Positions 1 through 7,470 of a stretch of 47,193 bases of DNA are shown in pieces. This DNA is from Bacteroidota bacterium (lineage in GTDB: Bacteria; Bacteroidota; Bacteroidia; Chitinophagales; Chitinophagaceae), in NCBI GenBank assembly GCA_018266455.1, contig JAFEAJ010000047.1, forward strand, positions 1 through 47,193. Direction: 5' to 3'. Position 1 is the first letter of the stretch; each line of letters begins with the position of its first letter. Position numbers and translations under genes: made by a program. Below the pieces are notes generated by a model. That model worked only from the letters and a program-made list of their open reading frames with translations. It did no database searches and had not been told where the DNA came from.

Positions 1-143
1 GGTGCCCAATAGTATAAAACAGTTCTGTAACCCAACCAAATGGTTATACGCCTGAACAAATCATTTTACAAACAGGCAATTCATTAGTGAGTAGACAGAT
101 AAAGAAATCAGTCATTCTGCATCGTAAATCGTGTTTTTTTCCC

Positions 144-151
144 TACCTTTG
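144..151 (+). promoter_or_regulatory. Bacteroidota -7 promoter element TACCTTTG
   Basis: The octamer matches the Bacteroidota primary-sigma consensus TAnnTTTG. It lies 21 bases before the ATG at 173, giving a predicted leader of about 17 nt. No convincing TTG -33 element is visible, so this is a motif-level call. It argues against the upstream in-frame ATG at 131, which would overlap the promoter. Confidence 0.5.
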
Positions 152-172
152 CAAACTCTTAAAAAAGCGCTC

Positions 173-715
173 ATGGCCAGAAGAGACTTTGAAATACCAT
201 TTGTGGGGTTAAAACCTGGTATTCATGAGTTTAGTTACAACATCAACGATAAGTTCTTTGAGGCTTACCAACAACAGGATTTCCAGAACTGCAATGCGCA
301 CATAAAGCTGGCTTTGGATAAAAAGAACGGTTTTATGCTTCTTTTTTTTGAGGTGGGGGGCACAGTAGAAATAAGCTGCGACCGTTGCGGCAATATGCTG
401 CCCATTGAGCTTTGGGATGAGTTCAAAGTGCTTGTGAAAATGGTTGAAGATCCTGACATCATGAATGAACAAGAAGAAGACCCTGATGTACATTATATTT
501 CAAAAAACGAAAGCCACCTGCATATTGCAGATTGGATTTACGAATTCATAAACCTTGCTATTCCCAATCAAAGAAGGTGCAGGGACGAGGACATAGGAGG
601 GAAATATTGCAACAAAGAAGTATTGGCCGTGCTGAAGAAACTGGATGCACAAGCTAAGAAACCACAAAATACTTTGTGGAAAGGGCTGGAAAAATTTAAA
701 GATTTAGATAAATAA
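173..715 (+). CDS. DUF177 (YceD-like) family protein
   Basis: This 180-residue protein belongs to the DUF177/YceD family, which is typically encoded directly upstream of rpmF and linked to 23S rRNA and ribosome biogenesis. Visible features are a CDRCG pair of cysteines near residue 70, an acidic stretch (NEQEEDPDV) near residue 105, and a second cysteine pair in the C-terminal RRCRDEDIGGKYC segment near residue 145, together suggesting a metal-binding site. The ATG at 173 (MARRDFEIP) is chosen over 131 because the extra 14 residues would be translated from the promoter element. The gene is followed 13 bases later by rpmF, the usual family context. The molecular function is not established from sequence. 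Confidence 0.9.
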   Translation: MARRDFEIPFVGLKPGIHEFSYNINDKFFEAYQQQDFQNCNAHIKLALDKKNGFMLLFFEVGGTVEISCDRCGNMLPIELWDEFKVLVKMVEDPDIMNEQEEDPDVHYISKNESHLHIADWIYEFINLAIPNQRRCRDEDIGGKYCNKEVLAVLKKLDAQAKKPQNTLWKGLEKFKDLDK

Positions 716-728
716 AATTTAAAGCGTT

Positions 729-920
729 ATGCCAAACCCGAAACGGCGCCACTCGCAACAGCGCGGCGCCAAAAGAAGGACGCACTACAAAGCTGAAAAA
801 GTGACCCTGAGCAAAGACAGTTCTACAGGCGAAATGCATGTTCGCCACCGTGCACATGTAAGCGAAGGAAAACTTATTTATAAAGGGAAAGTAGTTGCAG
901 AAAAATCTCCAATCAACTAA
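729..920 (+). CDS. rpmF: 50S ribosomal protein L32
   Basis: This 63-residue, strongly basic protein starts MPNPKRRHSQQRGAKRRTH, the typical L32 N-terminus, and follows the DUF177 gene by 13 bases as in many bacteria. L32 is a small component of the large ribosomal subunit. The zinc-type cysteines found in some L32 proteins are absent, so this is the cysteine-free form. The conserved block HRAHVSEGKLIYKGKVV near the C-terminus supports the call. It is probably co-transcribed with the DUF177 gene and possibly with plsX, whose ATG is 96 bases further on. Confidence 0.96.
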   Translation: MPNPKRRHSQQRGAKRRTHYKAEKVTLSKDSSTGEMHVRHRAHVSEGKLIYKGKVVAEKSPIN

Positions 921-1016
921 GCGAAACCGTCAACAGTGAACAGTAAATGAAATAGCCATGCGTTATTTCAAGCTCGTCACTTAACACTTATCGCATAGCA
1001 CTTATTATTGCCCCAG

Positions 1017-1958
1017 ATGAATATTGGCCTAGATATGATGGGTGGTGATTATACACCACGCGAAGCCGTTAAAGGCGTGCAACTATATCTGTCAGAAAAC
1101 CCATCTGCGGCATTATTATTTTTATTCGGTGATGAAACCCAATTGAACGAGCTGTTGAATGAGTACAGTATTTCTTCACCGCATGTTAAAGTGGTGCATG
1201 CCCCACAGGTTATCGGCATGCACGAACATCCTACCAAGGCATTAAAAGAAAAACAGCAATCTTCCATTGCTGTGGGTTTTCATTTGCTCGCATCAGGCAA
1301 AACTGATGCTTTTATCAGTGCAGGCAACACAGGCGCAATGATGGTTGGAGCCCTTTTCAGTATCAAAACAATTGAAGGGGTCCAAAGGCCAACAATTGCC
1401 ACCATCATCCCAAAAGAAAATGGCAAAACGGGCATGTTGCTGGATGTTGGGCTTAATGCAGACTGCAAGCCCGAAAACCTGAATCAATTTGCTACACTTG
1501 GCTCCCTGTATGCACAAAACATCCTTGGTATTAATAACCCCAGGGTAGGATTATTAAATATTGGCGAAGAAGAAGGGAAGGGAAATATCCTTGCACAAGC
1601 TGCTTATCCATTGCTCAGGGAAAATAAGGCGATAAGTTTTATTGGGAATATAGAGGGCCGCGATGTGTTCCTGGATAAAGCGGACGTTATGGTTTGTGAA
1701 GGTTTTACAGGGAATGTTATTTTGAAGCTCGCTGAATCCGTATATGACATTACCAAACAAAAAGGAATCCATCATGAATATTTTGACAGGTTCAATTTTG
1801 AAAACTACGGTGGCACACCAGTTCTTGGGGTGGCAAAACCAGTAATAATAGGTCACGGCATCTCCCAGGCAAAAGCATTCAAGAACATGATCCTTGTTGC
1901 TCAAAAAATGATTGAAACCAGCCTACTTGGCAAAATGAAATCAGCATTTAAGGTATGA
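1017..1958 (+). CDS. plsX: Phosphate acyltransferase PlsX
   Basis: PlsX makes acyl-phosphate from acyl-ACP for the first acylation of glycerol 3-phosphate in phospholipid synthesis. The 313-residue protein opens with MNIGLDMMGGDYTPREAV, the family's GGD N-terminal motif, and carries the conserved internal segments ISAGNTGAMM (about residue 100) and VCEGFTGNVILK (about residue 230). An in-frame TTG at 1008 is possible, but the ATG at 1017 fits the family start. The order DUF177-rpmF-plsX is a classic arrangement. The usual next gene fabH is not here; rnpB follows on the opposite strand. Confidence 0.95.
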   Translation: MNIGLDMMGGDYTPREAVKGVQLYLSENPSAALLFLFGDETQLNELLNEYSISSPHVKVVHAPQVIGMHEHPTKALKEKQQSSIAVGFHLLASGKTDAFISAGNTGAMMVGALFSIKTIEGVQRPTIATIIPKENGKTGMLLDVGLNADCKPENLNQFATLGSLYAQNILGINNPRVGLLNIGEEEGKGNILAQAAYPLLRENKAISFIGNIEGRDVFLDKADVMVCEGFTGNVILKLAESVYDITKQKGIHHEYFDRFNFENYGGTPVLGVAKPVIIGHGISQAKAFKNMILVAQKMIETSLLGKMKSAFKV

Positions 1959-2022
1959 CTGCGCCATAGTAGACATTAAATAACAGGCTCTATCATTTCA
2001 AACCTCCACAGGTTCATAAAAA

Positions 2023-2367
2023 ACCACCAACTCGTAAGCCGGATTCTGTTTCTAAGCTATCATTTATCTGCCCTCAACATTGCTGTTGAGGTGTTGCTGC
2101 CTACCCGCCGGCTCGAACGGGCCGTTCTCAAACGCCGGCATATTTGGCATTACAGCATGCAAGGTTTACCCGCAATAGCTGTTACCAGCTATTGCCGTAA
2201 GCTCTTACCTCACGTTTTCACCCTCATCATGCATGGCTGCATGACAGTTATTTTCTGTGGCACTGTCTGTTGGCGCTCTGCGCCACCCGGCAATTAACCG
2301 GTGCATCGCCCTGCGCTGTCCGGACTTTCCTCCCCTGAAATTCAGGAGCGATAGCTCGGTTGGTGGT
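2023..2367 (-). ncRNA. rnpB: RNase P RNA (M1 RNA, type A)
   Basis: On the minus strand the P4-region signature GAGGAAAGTCCGGACAG is present near the 5' end (about 2315-2331), with the matching 3' elements (ACAGAATCCGGCTTACGAG) near 2034-2052. The ends are set by the P1 helix, ACCACCAAC (2359-2367) pairing with GTTGGTGGT (2023-2031). The total of about 345 nt fits bacterial type A RNase P RNA, the ribozyme that matures tRNA 5' ends. A run of six T follows the P1 3' strand and probably helps terminate the transcript. Any open reading frame seen across this stretch is spurious. Confidence 0.95.
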
Positions 2368-2371
2368 GAAG

Positions 2372-2379
2372 CAAAAGTA
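2372..2379 (-). promoter_or_regulatory. Promoter -7 element of rnpB (TACTTTTG)
   Basis: On the minus strand TACTTTTG fits TAnnTTTG exactly and ends 4 bases before the 5' end of RNase P RNA predicted from the P1 helix, so the motif and the RNA end support each other. A -33 TTG is not obvious. Confidence 0.6.
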
Positions 2380-2435
2380 GCTAATAGTTCATAGTTAATG
2401 CATAGCCCATGGAAAAAGCTTTATGCCATGCGCTT

Positions 2436-3452
2436 TTATTTGTAAAGCAAATACACTTCTGTTGCGCCATAACCATAAGCCGGGTGATATTGGTTAACAA
2501 AGGTCTTTACTTCTTTTTTCAAGCGCAGCAGCTCGTGGATCTCATCGCGCAGCTTGCCTGAGCCGATGCCATGAATGAAAATAATGGAAGGGAGGTGGTG
2601 CGCTACTGCCAGATCATAATATTTTTCAAATTCCTTCAGTTGAAGCGTGAGCATTTCAAAATTACTCATGCGCTTCCAGTCATCAGCCAGTTTTTCTATG
2701 TGCAGGTCAACAACAGAACGTGCCGGCGGCAGGTGCTGCCTGCTTTTGGACGCTTCATAAATTTTAAAATGAGGCGAAAGTGTGGTCTGAATATTTAATT
2801 TATCTTCTCTCACCCTATCAGGATATTCATCAAAAAGTTTATAAGAAAAAGTAGCTTCACCCTTTTTTCTGATATCTTCAATTTTTGCAAAAACCTGTTT
2901 GGCTTTCAACCTGAAATTTGTTTCAAAATAATCCGCTTTTTTTTTATCAGGTGTCTTCAGCGCAAACTCAAATTCAAAAACAGGATTATCGTTCAAATTT
3001 TCAAATGGTATATCGTGCAGATAGAAGTCTTTAAATGCAAACAACTCATTTTCGATATCGAAATCTTCGCCACGCAGGTAAGAAACCCTGTAAAAAAACT
3101 TTAACCCGTCATTAGTATTATTAATGAGATAAATTTTAAAGGCCTCTACTACTTCGTCCCCAAACTCGTCGTTTCCGGATACGGGTAAAAAAGAAAGCCA
3201 AACGCCTGATGGCGCCTTCCGATCATTTGCCTTTTTTTCGCGTGGGAGCTCATCTACATGCTTTTTTTGTTTTGGCGCAGGTTTCTTTTCTGTGAACCTC
3301 CTGAAATAGGGAAAGTCAAGCTGGTCAATATAGGCCGGGAATTTAACACCCCTCACATCTATCATTACCATTTTGTTGTTTATGATATCAACCACTTCGC
3401 CTTCTTCATTAGAGTGCAGCACAAGCACCGTATCTCCTACCTGAAATTTCAT
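2436..3452 (-). CDS. DUF2027 / Smr-domain protein
   Basis: This 338-residue protein has an N-terminal MutS2-related, KOW-like small domain (MKFQVGDTVLVLHSNEEGEV), a basic linker near residue 60, a central DUF2027-type beta-rich part, and a C-terminal Smr domain beginning VVDLHIEKL (about residue 245) with the Smr core motif HGIGSGKLRDEI at about 294-305. Smr domains are DNA/RNA nucleases or nucleic-acid binding modules in MutS2 and ribosome-rescue factors; the role of the stand-alone Bacteroidota form is not settled. The start at 3452 is chosen because the 16 upstream in-frame residues are encoded by a promoter octamer and part of a palindromic repeat. It is monocistronic, between rnpB and glmM. 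Confidence 0.85.
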   Translation of the reverse strand: MKFQVGDTVLVLHSNEEGEVVDIINNKMVMIDVRGVKFPAYIDQLDFPYFRRFTEKKPAPKQKKHVDELPREKKANDRKAPSGVWLSFLPVSGNDEFGDEVVEAFKIYLINNTNDGLKFFYRVSYLRGEDFDIENELFAFKDFYLHDIPFENLNDNPVFEFEFALKTPDKKKADYFETNFRLKAKQVFAKIEDIRKKGEATFSYKLFDEYPDRVREDKLNIQTTLSPHFKIYEASKSRQHLPPARSVVDLHIEKLADDWKRMSNFEMLTLQLKEFEKYYDLAVAHHLPSIIFIHGIGSGKLRDEIHELLRLKKEVKTFVNQYHPAYGYGATEVYLLYK

Positions 3453-3456
3453 AATG

Positions 3457-3464
3457 CAAAAGTA
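3457..3464 (-). promoter_or_regulatory. Promoter -7 element of the Smr gene (TACTTTTG)
   Basis: This is the same octamer as at rnpB, in the same orientation. Applying the rnpB spacing (5 bases from the octamer's last base to the RNA end) places transcription start at 3452, the A of the ATG, so the mRNA may be leaderless. It also excludes the upstream start at 3500. Confidence 0.5.
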
Positions 3465-3484
3465 CTTATTGAAAACGGTCAATA

Positions 3485-3513
3485 CTTTTCCAAAGTTCAA
3501 AACTTTGGAAAAG
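3485..3513. repeat. Perfect 13-bp palindromic hairpin
   Basis: CTTTTCCAAAGTT (3485-3497) and AACTTTGGAAAAG (3501-3513) pair perfectly over 13 bp around a 3-nt loop. It lies just upstream of the Smr gene promoter, where the -33 region should be, in the divergently clear space before glmM. Similar CTTTTCCAAAG palindromes occur between genes in other Bacteroidota (from general knowledge). It could be a mobile REP-like element, a regulator site, or a terminator for glmM. Confidence 0.7.
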
Positions 3514-3638
3514 CTGACATTAAAACCGTGACTGATTTTGAAAATACACAGATAATGCGCAACGATTATCAGGTTGCTCTTATTAATTCATTCTACCACC
3601 AGAAGCATTAATGCCAGCCCTTTCAATAAAAAATAAAA

Positions 3639-5018
3639 TTAAATAAACTCTTTAATGTCATGCATTAATCTAAGCGCAATATTATTAGCGGTAGTTTCAA
3701 AATTGCTTTCCGCATAAATACGGATGATGGGTTCAGTGTTGGATGTGCGCAGATGGACCCAATCATTATCGAATTCAATCTTCAGGCCGTCATCGGTGTT
3801 CACGGGCTGATTTTTATATTTCTTTTTTATTCTCTCGAAAACTTGCAGCACATCAACGCCCTTCTCCAGTTCAATTTTATTCTTGGAAATGAAATAATCA
3901 GGATAGCGTGTACGAAATGAGCGCATGCCATTTTTATGATAAGACAATGCACTAAGGAAAAGCCCGATACCAATCAACGCATCACGGCCATAATGCAAAT
4001 CGGGGACAATGATGCCCCCATTGCCTTCTCCTCCAATCACAGCATTCACTTCTTTCATCTTGTTCACCACATTCACTTCCCCTACCGGGGAAGGGAAATA
4101 TTGTCCGCCATGTTTGAGCGTAATTTCTTTCAGGGCTTTTGTGCTGCTCATATTGCTCACCGTATTGCCTTTCTTTTTGCTCAACACATAGTCGGCAACA
4201 GCAACCAAAGTATATTCTTCGCCGAACATGCTGCCATCCTCACAAACAAAGCAAAGTCGGTCTACATCAGGATCAACTGCAATACCAAAATCGGCTTTTG
4301 CTTTTTTAACAGTAGCGCTTAATGCCACAAGGTTTTGCGGGAGCGGTTCAGGATTGTGTTCAAATTTTCCGTTTGCTTCTTCATTCAGCAAAACCACTTC
4401 TTCAACGCCAAGCGCTTTCAGTAAGTCAGGCACGACCAATGCACCGGATGAGTTGATCACATCCACAACCGCTTTATATTTTTTCTTTGTGATCGACGCA
4501 ACATCAACAAGCGGGTAACTGATTACTGCATCAATATGTTTTTTTAAATAAAAATTGTTGTGGCTAAGCGCACCCAACTTGTCAATTGCAGAAAAAACAA
4601 AATCTTCATCTTTTGCTTTATGCAGAACCAGGTTCCCGTCTGATGCGCTGATAAATTCGCCGTTATGATCGAGCAATTTCAAAGCATTCCATTCCTTCGG
4701 ATTGTGGCTCGCAGTAATGATAATGCCCCCAGCAGCCTTTTCCCATACAACAGCAAGCTCAACAGTAGGAGTGGTGGAAAGCCCAAGATCGATAACATCA
4801 AAGCCCAGGCCAATAAGAGTGCTGTTGACTATGCAGGAAATCATCTCGCCGCTAATTCGCGCATCGCGGCCAACAACAATTTTGTTGCTTTTGTGATTCT
4901 CTTTCGCCCAACTGCCATAAGCAGCGGTGAACTTTACAACATCAAGCGGAGATAAGGTTTCACCAGGTCTCCCGCCAATTGTTCCCCGGATCCCGGAAAT
5001 GCTCTTTATCAATGCCAC
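3639..5018 (-). CDS. glmM: Phosphoglucosamine mutase (phosphohexomutase family)
   Basis: This 459-residue alpha-D-phosphohexomutase starts MALIKSISGIRGTIGG, has the phosphoserine loop TASHNPKEWN (catalytic Ser at about residue 103), the Mg-binding loop VDPDVDR at about 250, the sugar-binding GEGNGG at about 330 and the C-terminal phosphate-binding RTSNTEPIIR at about 425. GlmM converts glucosamine 6-phosphate to glucosamine 1-phosphate for UDP-GlcNAc and cell-wall synthesis. Bacteroidota GlmM proteins of this length and start are the best match, though a phosphomannomutase/phosphoglucomutase specificity cannot be excluded by reading alone. A perfect -7 promoter octamer lies 28 bases upstream. 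Confidence 0.9.
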   Translation of the reverse strand: MALIKSISGIRGTIGGRPGETLSPLDVVKFTAAYGSWAKENHKSNKIVVGRDARISGEMISCIVNSTLIGLGFDVIDLGLSTTPTVELAVVWEKAAGGIIITASHNPKEWNALKLLDHNGEFISASDGNLVLHKAKDEDFVFSAIDKLGALSHNNFYLKKHIDAVISYPLVDVASITKKKYKAVVDVINSSGALVVPDLLKALGVEEVVLLNEEANGKFEHNPEPLPQNLVALSATVKKAKADFGIAVDPDVDRLCFVCEDGSMFGEEYTLVAVADYVLSKKKGNTVSNMSSTKALKEITLKHGGQYFPSPVGEVNVVNKMKEVNAVIGGEGNGGIIVPDLHYGRDALIGIGLFLSALSYHKNGMRSFRTRYPDYFISKNKIELEKGVDVLQVFERIKKKYKNQPVNTDDGLKIEFDNDWVHLRTSNTEPIIRIYAESNFETTANNIALRLMHDIKEFI

Positions 5019-5045
5019 AGGTCGTTCTTTTTTTGATTATTGCTA

Positions 5046-5053
5046 CAAAAATA
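5046..5053 (-). promoter_or_regulatory. Promoter -7 element of glmM (TATTTTTG)
   Basis: The minus-strand sequence TATTTTTG fits TAnnTTTG and predicts a leader of about 23 nt before the ATG at 5018. No clear -33 TTG is seen. Confidence 0.4.
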
Positions 5054-5274
5054 AAGCATTGCCACCATGTAACTCTCAGGCATTTTCAAAAAATCTGCGA
5101 ATTGAATTTTATCAAAAAAATTAAAGGAAAATTTTAATGGCTTATGGGTTACCCCAAGAGAGGATCATCTGGCATAAGCGACTAGTTTCTTTGGTATGGA
5201 GAAAAATAACCGGTTGTTGTTTATTTGCCAATTTATTGAATATTTTAGCCATATTATTCATCCATTACTTTAAC

Positions 5275-6252
5275 ATGAAGCATTTCGTATTTGACCAATT
5301 ATATGCTGAAGGGCTCTTGAGCAGTTCTTCTTTTGAAAAAATAAAATCACAATGGGCAAACAAACTACTTTCTGTTCATTGGGAATTGAGAACAATTTTG
5401 TATCTCGGCATACTGCTGTTTTCTTCAGGCCTGAGTATTTTGGTTTACAAAAATATTGACACTATCGGCCATCAGGCGGTTTTAATTTTCATAGCAATTA
5501 TCACCATTGGCGGTTTTTATTATTGCTACAAAAACAAGTTGCCATTTTCGATGATGAAAGTTGAAGCCCCTAACTCCTTTTTTGATTACCTATTGCTGCT
5601 CTCCTGCCTTTGCTTCATTGCTTTTATTGGTTATTTGCAATATCAGTACCACGCGTTCGGTTACAGGTTTGGCCTTGTTACTTTTATCCCGATGGTCACA
5701 TTTCTTTTCTGCGCTTATTTTTTTGATCACCTGGGCATTCTAAGCCTTGGCATCACAAATCTTGCAGCCTGGGTTGGCATAGCTGTTACACCTGCAGACA
5801 TTTTAAAAGCAAATGATTTCAATAGCCCAACCATCATTATCACAGGCCTGCTCCTGGGTATTGCTCTCGTGTTGATTGGCAAGCTAACCCTAATGCGCAA
5901 CCTAAAATCGCATTTTGCATTTACTTACACAAATTTTGGAATGCACATTGCGTTCATTTGCTGCCTTGCAGGGCTGTTTTATTTTAATGCTGTTTACCTG
6001 CTTTGGTTTCTTATGCTCATAGGCATTGCATTTTATTTTTATACAGTTGCCGTCAAAAACAAATCTTTTTATTTGTTGCTTGTGCTTACCTTGTACAGCT
6101 ACATAGGGCTATGCTATGTCGTATTCCGTTTCCTCTTTTATCAGGCCAGTTCAGATGGAAGTTTTTATGCCGCCTTCATGTATTTGATTCTTTCAGCAAT
6201 CGGGCTGATCTATTTTCTCATTGCTATGAACAAAAAAATAAAAAAAACATGA
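5275..6252 (+). CDS. DUF2157-like polytopic membrane protein
   Basis: This 325-residue protein has a soluble N-terminal segment of about 40 residues (MKHFVFDQLYAEGLLSSSSFEKIKSQW) followed by roughly ten hydrophobic membrane spans, starting with LRTILYLGILLFSSGLSILVY. The N-terminal segment before a spanning pair resembles DUF2157 proteins, whose function is unknown. The ATG at 5275 is preferred over 5137 because upstream residues are not family-like. Its stop codon overlaps the next gene's ATG by 4 bases (ATGA at 6249-6252), indicating translational coupling and probably a joint membrane complex. Confidence 0.75.
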   Translation: MKHFVFDQLYAEGLLSSSSFEKIKSQWANKLLSVHWELRTILYLGILLFSSGLSILVYKNIDTIGHQAVLIFIAIITIGGFYYCYKNKLPFSMMKVEAPNSFFDYLLLLSCLCFIAFIGYLQYQYHAFGYRFGLVTFIPMVTFLFCAYFFDHLGILSLGITNLAAWVGIAVTPADILKANDFNSPTIIITGLLLGIALVLIGKLTLMRNLKSHFAFTYTNFGMHIAFICCLAGLFYFNAVYLLWFLMLIGIAFYFYTVAVKNKSFYLLLVLTLYSYIGLCYVVFRFLFYQASSDGSFYAAFMYLILSAIGLIYFLIAMNKKIKKT

Positions 6253-7409
6253 TTGCTTACAACAAACAATCCCTTGATAACCTGGAATTGCAAGACCAGC
6301 TTGAAGATGCTTTCAATAAAAATTTTATCAGCGTGCAAGAGCTGAATCTATGCAAAGAAAAATACCCGTCAAAATTATATTCACCAAACCCCTTTGTCCG
6401 TATTGGCCTATTCATCCTGACCTTGATAATAACATTTTGTACTTTTGGTTTGCTTGCATTGATGGTTCAGCTTTCCAGCGAGAATGGCATTTCGGGGATG
6501 TTGATTTTTTCCGGCATCATCAGCTATATTATGCTGGAAATTATGATTAAAGCAAACCACCATTACAAATCCGGGGTAGACGATGCACTTATGTGGGCTT
6601 CGATAATTTTTATAGTCACCAGCCTGAATATTACCGGCAGTTTTTCCGCATTAATGAATGCTGTTGTTTTATTTGCTTTATCCATTTACTTTGCCATCCG
6701 TTTTGCCAATATGGCAATCAGTGCAGTTGCCTGCATCTCTTTCCTGGCTGTTATTTTTTTTACGTATATCAAACTTGGCACTTTTGCAAAAGCTACTGTG
6801 CCATTTTTATTGATGGGAATTTCATTGCTCATTTATTTAGTTTCTTCAAAAAAGACATTTCAGGAGAATCGAAAATATTATGCCAAATGCTGGCTGATGG
6901 CAGAAATCATTTCGCTTGTTTCGATATACACCTGTGGAAATTATTTTGTAGTAAGAGAGCTCAGCAATAGCATGTTCAACCTCAATTTGCAGGAAGGGCA
7001 AAGCATACCGTTTGGCTGGCTATTCTGGGTTTTCACCATAGTTGTGCCCCTTGTATATTTCATAACTGGCATTAGTAAAAAAAACATGGTGCTGATAAGA
7101 ACCGGGCTGACATTGATTGCAGCAATTGTTTTTACAATAAGATATTATTATCGCCTATTGCCTGCTGAAATCGCCATGGCGCTTGGCGGGGCATTGTTAA
7201 TCATTATTGCATATACTTTGATACGATATCTGAAAAAACCAAAGCATGGCTTCAGCGATATCCTGATCAATAAAAAATCATTTGCTTCCAAACAACTTGA
7301 ATCGCTCATCATTGTCCAAACATTTGGCCAGGCAAAAACAAATACCGGCAATGCAACTGAATTTGGAGGCGGGACTGGCGGTGGCGGTGGTGCCGGAGGC
7401 GAATTTTAA
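6249..7409 (+). CDS. Polytopic membrane protein with glycine-rich tail
   Basis: This 386-residue partner of the preceding protein is coupled to it by an ATGA overlap. It has a 55-residue soluble N-terminus containing QLEDAFNKNFISVQELN, then about ten membrane spans (first: VRIGLFILTLIITFCTFGLL near residue 56), a short cytosolic stretch, and a very unusual C-terminal tail ending FGGGTGGGGGAGGEF. Similar glycine-rich ends occur in TPM-domain (YgcG-type) membrane proteins, but no TPM domain is seen here. The long 5' extension of this frame from 6003 overlaps the upstream gene and is not real. Function unknown; the pair may belong to the DUF2157/DUF4401 world. Confidence 0.75.
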   Translation: MIAYNKQSLDNLELQDQLEDAFNKNFISVQELNLCKEKYPSKLYSPNPFVRIGLFILTLIITFCTFGLLALMVQLSSENGISGMLIFSGIISYIMLEIMIKANHHYKSGVDDALMWASIIFIVTSLNITGSFSALMNAVVLFALSIYFAIRFANMAISAVACISFLAVIFFTYIKLGTFAKATVPFLLMGISLLIYLVSSKKTFQENRKYYAKCWLMAEIISLVSIYTCGNYFVVRELSNSMFNLNLQEGQSIPFGWLFWVFTIVVPLVYFITGISKKNMVLIRTGLTLIAAIVFTIRYYYRLLPAEIAMALGGALLIIIAYTLIRYLKKPKHGFSDILINKKSFASKQLESLIIVQTFGQAKTNTGNATEFGGGTGGGGGAGGEF

Positions 7410-7470
7410 ATTTCCTGCCCAAAATTTTGAACTTTGGCTTGAAAAATGGACTCTTTATTTCTCAAAAAAA

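Noticed and set aside
2091..2297. Open reading frame of 68 codons in the rnpB region
   Set aside because: It lies antisense within RNase P RNA, whose signature and P1 helix are explicit; no codon-like pattern or recognised protein.
5137..5275. Upstream start of the DUF2157-like protein at 5137
   Set aside because: The added 46 residues are not family-like, while the ATG at 5275 starts the conserved N-terminal segment.
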